Source of the DNA: Sphingobacterium sp. N143 | Lineage (GTDB): Bacteria; Bacteroidota; Bacteroidia; Sphingobacteriales; Sphingobacteriaceae | Assembly (NCBI RefSeq): GCF_030325625.1 | Contig: NZ_JACAIS010000006.1 | Span: 248,001 to 312,000, forward strand | DNA: 64,000 bases | Direction of reading: 5' to 3' | Shown: piece by piece, positions 60,296 to 64,000 of the stretch | Layout: each line of letters begins with the position of its first letter | How positions within the stretch are numbered: position 1 is the first letter of the stretch | Translations under genes and position numbers: made by a program | The notes under the pieces: model-generated | What the model was told of the DNA's origin: nothing | Seen by the model: only the letters and a program-made list of their open reading frames with translations | Databases searched by the model: none

Positions 60296-62599
60296 ATGGC
60301 TCATCTACCCGAATTAATACAAGATATGGCACTGATACTTCTGGTGGGTGCTCTGGTTACCATCCTTTTTAAACGCATTAAACAGCCACTCGTGCTCGGA
60401 TACATTATTGCCGGATTTTTGGTCGGTCCACATTTTCATTACTTGCCTACAATCGTTGATCAAGAAAATATGGATACGTTTGCCGAGATTGGCGTGATCA
60501 TGCTATTGTTCGGTTTAGGTTTAGAGTTCAGTTTTAAAAAACTTGTAAAAGTAGGTGGTTCTGCATCTATTACTGCGGTTGTTGAAATATTATTCGTGGG
60601 TCTGGGTGGCTATCTTACTGGCTATTTATTAGGCTGGAACAAGATGGACAGCCTATTTCTTGCAGGGATGCTAGCTAGCTCTTCCACAACCATTATTTTA
60701 AAAGCTTTTGACGAGCTTGGTTTGAAATCCAAACAATTTGCCAGAGTAGTTTTTGGTGTATTAGTTGTGGAAGATATCATTGTCATCCTCTTGATGGTAT
60801 TGCTATCTACAGTAGCCCTTACGCAGGAGTTTCAAGGCTCGGAAATACTTTTTACAGTATTTAAACTTGCCTTTTTTATGATTCTATGGTTTTTGGTCGG
60901 TATTTATTTACTTCCTGTATTTATAAAAAAGACAAAAAAATGGATGGATGAAGAAACGGTCCTTATTCTTGCCATAGGGCTTTGTTTTGGGATGGTTCTT
61001 TTGGCAACACAGGTCGGGTTTTCAGCTGAATTGGGAGCTTTTGTAATGGGCTCCCTTATAGCCGAAACTATATTGGCAGAGAAAATAGAACATCTTACTC
61101 AACCAATCAAACAATTTTTCGGAACTATATTTTTCGTATCCGTAGGAATGATGATAGATCCGCATGCAATGTACAACTATTCCGGTCCTATACTCGCTAT
61201 CACACTGCTCACTATAGTAGGAAAATTTTTCTTTAGCGGATTAGGTGCACTGATTTCGGGCCAGCCGCTAAAACAATCCGTACAAATAGGTTCCAGTATG
61301 GCTCAGATCGGAGAATTTGCCTTTATTGTTGCTGCGCTGGGGTTGTCGTTGGGTGTGATTTCGGAATTTCTTTTTCCGATAGCTGTAGGCGTGTCGGCAA
61401 TTACCACATTTACTACGCCCTATTTTATAAAACTTTCAGAACCATTGTATAATATCATAGTAAAAACTCTTCCGCAGACATGGATCATGCGATTGGATGC
61501 CTATACTTCTGAAACGCAGAAAAACAAAGATAATCCTCTCTGGAAGAAAACCTTACATGAATACAACAAAATTCTTATCATTAACAGCATTATACTGATT
61601 GCCATTGCACTATTATTTAAATATTTATTCATTCCGTTTCTGAATATACAAATAGAAAGCCTGCTTTGGCGAAATGTCCTGCTGATAAGTATGGCATCCC
61701 TGCTAGCGTCACCTTTTCTATGGGCTATTCTCAATAAAAAAATAACTATAAAAGAGGGTGGTGAAACCATCAATTCATACTACCTGAACTATTCGCTAAT
61801 GGGTATTTCACTTCATGTCATCAGGTTTCTTACTGGAATATTACTTATCGGTTTTTTCATAGATCAGATTACAACAACAAGATATGCATTGGTGATATCA
61901 ATTCCGTTGATTGTGACAATGCTTTGGTTTTTCTCTAGCAATATTCAGAAAATTCATCAACGGATTGAACAACAATTCATATCGAATCTTAATGAAAGAG
62001 AACAACTTGAATATCTCCGAAATAAAGATAACATAGCACTACACAAAAAAAATAAAGAAACCAGTGTACACTTCCAGAAATGGGACGCATATGTTACGGA
62101 ATTAGAAGCTGGCGATACGATTTCTTTTGCAGGAATGTCGTTGTACGAGCTTAAGTGGAAAGAGAAATTCGGGATTAATATAGTGTATATACGTAGAAAT
62201 GACAGAACCGTTCATCTGCCTAATGGAAAGCAACGGATATTACCCAATGACAAAGTGGGGGTTTTGGGTACGGACGAACAGATTTCTCAGTTAAAACTTG
62301 TTTTTGATCAGAAAGATATCACAAAAGAGAAAGAAGAGAATATTGATATTAATGATATTAAGCTTACTAAAATTCAACTTTCCGAAACCAACCCGTATTG
62401 TAATAAAACAATAAAAGGTTCCGGCATCCAAAAAGATTTGCATAGTCATGTGGTGGGCATTGAAAGAAATGAAAGCCGTATTCTAAACCCAAGTTCGTCA
62501 GAAATGATATTGGCTGATGATATTATATGGCTCGTAGGTGATACACATAAAATAAAAGCGTGTTTAAAAAATCATCAGGAAAATTTTATGGAAATATAA
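60296..62599 (+). CDS. CPA2-type cation:proton antiporter with RCK C-terminal domains
   Basis: The 767 residues contain about 12 membrane helices of the KefB/KefC family (KRIKQPLVLGYIIAGFLVGP; MLLFGLGLEFSF; LVVEDIIVILLMVLL; FSAELGAFVMGSLIAET; FFVSVGMMIDP) and four additional C-terminal helices. Two TrkA_C-like domains follow (about 610-690 and 700-767: ITKI.LSE..PYCNKTIKGS). No Rossmann RCK_N domain is present. It exchanges K+ or Na+ for protons and may protect against electrophiles, fitting its OsmC and yjdJ neighbours. Confidence 0.88.
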   Translation: MAHLPELIQDMALILLVGALVTILFKRIKQPLVLGYIIAGFLVGPHFHYLPTIVDQENMDTFAEIGVIMLLFGLGLEFSFKKLVKVGGSASITAVVEILFVGLGGYLTGYLLGWNKMDSLFLAGMLASSSTTIILKAFDELGLKSKQFARVVFGVLVVEDIIVILLMVLLSTVALTQEFQGSEILFTVFKLAFFMILWFLVGIYLLPVFIKKTKKWMDEETVLILAIGLCFGMVLLATQVGFSAELGAFVMGSLIAETILAEKIEHLTQPIKQFFGTIFFVSVGMMIDPHAMYNYSGPILAITLLTIVGKFFFSGLGALISGQPLKQSVQIGSSMAQIGEFAFIVAALGLSLGVISEFLFPIAVGVSAITTFTTPYFIKLSEPLYNIIVKTLPQTWIMRLDAYTSETQKNKDNPLWKKTLHEYNKILIINSIILIAIALLFKYLFIPFLNIQIESLLWRNVLLISMASLLASPFLWAILNKKITIKEGGETINSYYLNYSLMGISLHVIRFLTGILLIGFFIDQITTTRYALVISIPLIVTMLWFFSSNIQKIHQRIEQQFISNLNEREQLEYLRNKDNIALHKKNKETSVHFQKWDAYVTELEAGDTISFAGMSLYELKWKEKFGINIVYIRRNDRTVHLPNGKQRILPNDKVGVLGTDEQISQLKLVFDQKDITKEKEENIDINDIKLTKIQLSETNPYCNKTIKGSGIQKDLHSHVVGIERNESRILNPSSSEMILADDIIWLVGDTHKIKACLKNHQENFMEI

Positions 62600-62617
62600 A
62601 CCTGAACGGTTTTATAA

Positions 62618-64000
62618 TGAAAAATCCTCTACTAGCTTCAAAGATTGCGTACATGAGACTAAATCTTATCTTAGTGTTGGGTATGTTGTTAACAACAAAA
62701 CTTGCTACAGGACAGAACTTTCAGCTGATGCGTTATGATGAAGATTATTCACGATTGAAAGATAGTGCAAAAACTTTTTACAATAAAATAAAATATATTC
62801 AACTTTCAGAAGACAGACAATTTTATCTTTCATTAGGGGGTGAAGTCCGAGGAGAAATGAATTATGCGATGAATGAAGACTGGGGAGAAATGAATGTTGG
62901 GCAAGATGTTTTTTTCTTACAGCGATACCAGTTACACACTGACTTCCATATCGGCGAGCGACTTCGTATATTTGGTCAATTGCGCAGTGGTTTAGAAGAT
63001 GGTCGTACGACTGGCCCACGCCGCATTGATGAGGATAAGCTTAATGTACAGAACCTTTTTATAGATTTTATCCCGTATAGAAAAGTAGATGAATCACTCG
63101 TTGTCCGATTAGGTCGACAGGAACTGCGTTACGGAAGTGGGCGTCTGATAGATGCAAGAGAAGGTCCTAACCTTCGGTTGTACTTTGACGGCGCAAAGAT
63201 AGCTTATAAATCACCTAACCTAAAGATTGATGCATTTGTTATGGCAGATGGTATTGTAAATACAGGTATTTTTGACAATTCCTCTACTCGCAAACCTAAT
63301 CTTTGGGGGATTTACAACACTTATATTTCTCCAAAAAGTGGGAATTTTGATCTTTATTACCTTGGGATCAACCGCAAAAATGCAAAGTTCGACGCAGGTA
63401 TTGCAGAGGAAATACGCCATACGCTAGGTATGCGTTTTTGGAGGAATAAAATTGGATTTGGTTATAACTTTGAGGCCGGGTATCAGTTTGGGACATTTGG
63501 TTCCGGTACGATCAGTGCCTTAGCAATTTCTTCCGAAATTGGTTACATATTTAAATACAGCACACGTTTACCATCATTAAAGCTAAAGAGCGACTATATA
63601 ACAGGCACCAAAAATCTGTATAGTAACAAGCTTGGAACTTTTAATGCAATGTATCCAAATGGTGGATATTTTGGAATGAATCCACAGGCAGGTCCGGCGA
63701 ATCTAATATCGGTTCACCCGAACCTAAACTGGAACCCTGCAAATAATATACTATTGACAATGGACGTAGTTTTTAACTGGCGAAATTCTCTGAACGATGG
63801 GGTCTATGGCCCAAGTGGCTCTTTAAGTTTATCCGCATTAAATTCAAAAAAAAGATACATAGGCACCGCATATATAACCACCCTTTCATGGAATGTTAAT
63901 AAATTTTTAAGTTATAATATAGGTGTCCAATATTTTAAAACGGGTAGTGTCATTAAAGATGTAATACAACAGCATAAAAATGGTTTTTTTGTAGGTTCCA
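62618..64000 (+). CDS. Alginate-export-type outer-membrane porin, C-terminus beyond window
   Basis: From an ATG at 62618 (or 62654) the frame stays open to the window edge (461 codons). A signal peptide (LNLILVLGMLLTTKLATGQ) leads to beta-barrel strands: SLGGEVRGEMNYAMNEDWGE, RYQLHTDFHIGERLRIFGQL, GLEDGRTTGPRRIDED, LVVRLGRQELRYGSGRLIDA, EGPNLRLYFDGAKIAYK. This pattern, especially GRQElrYG.grL...R..pN.R..fDg, is the alginate_exp (PF13372) family. It probably forms an outer-membrane channel. Confidence 0.8.

Noticed and set aside
1..64000. tRNA, rRNA, CRISPR arrays, transposases or integrases
   Set aside because: I found no cloverleaf arms with CCA-side features, no regular spacer-repeat pattern and no recombinase motif.

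Overview
The window looks like the chromosome of a Bacteroidetes bacterium of the Sphingobacteriaceae, most likely a Sphingobacterium. The reasons are a SusC/SusD/TlpA operon, a DUF6520-type exported protein, two DUF6266-type proteins, LytTR two-component regulation, promoters of the TTTG/TAnnTTTG type, weak ribosome binding sites and AT-rich DNA. I saw no rRNA, tRNA, transposase or CRISPR array.

Layout. (1) 1-2.8 kb: an exported protein cut by the window edge, a truncated small ORF, then a SnoaL-like protein, a DoxX-like protein and an AraC regulator. (2) 3.1-6.8 kb, minus strand: two DUF6266-type proteins, a three-helix membrane protein, a CHAP hydrolase and a small lipoprotein, together resembling a lysis or envelope-remodelling cassette, plus a MerR-like DNA-binding protein. 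(3) 6.8-10.0 kb, minus strand: two overlapping tiny ORFs, an attenuator-like hairpin, an unusual acyltransferase-fold protein, and a histidine kinase and LytTR regulator pair. This may be a peptide-signalling cassette. (4) 10.2-16.8 kb: a Crp-like regulator, a DUF6520-type protein and a thioredoxin-SusC-SusD operon. (5) 17.1-22.4 kb: a visibly AT-richer accessory island with a long RNA hairpin, two HTH proteins, a zinc-ribbon/winged-helix protein overlapping a HEPN protein, and a Panacea (DUF4065) antitoxin with an unknown partner. (6) 22.9-28.5 kb: a nuclease-DUF2075 ATPase fused by stop/start overlap to a MazG-like pyrophosphohydrolase, and two long unknown proteins. (7) 28.8-32.2 kb: small unknown genes and an arginase-family enzyme. 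(8) 32.6-57.5 kb: a catabolic or detoxification region (SDR, GMC oxidoreductase, aldehyde dehydrogenase, alpha/beta hydrolases, amidohydrolase, flavin monooxygenase, pirin, quinone reductase, three isochorismatase-family hydrolases) interspersed with six intact Crp/Fnr-type regulators. (9) 57.7-64.0 kb: a gluzincin peptidase, a decayed yjdI, yjdJ, OsmC, a CPA2 antiporter and an alginate-export-type porin.

The main new observation is in region 8. A palindrome of the form TAGACAT-N-ATGTCTA recurs at five places, mostly just upstream of a Crp/Fnr gene, isochorismatase genes or a remnant of one, and a quinone reductase. Together with a Crp/Fnr remnant, an isochorismatase remnant, a hydrolase with a late nonsense codon and a frameshifted yjdI, this suggests one regulon module that was copied several times and is partly decaying. 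The zinc-ribbon/HEPN pair and the Panacea pair are the best candidates for undescribed toxin or defence systems.
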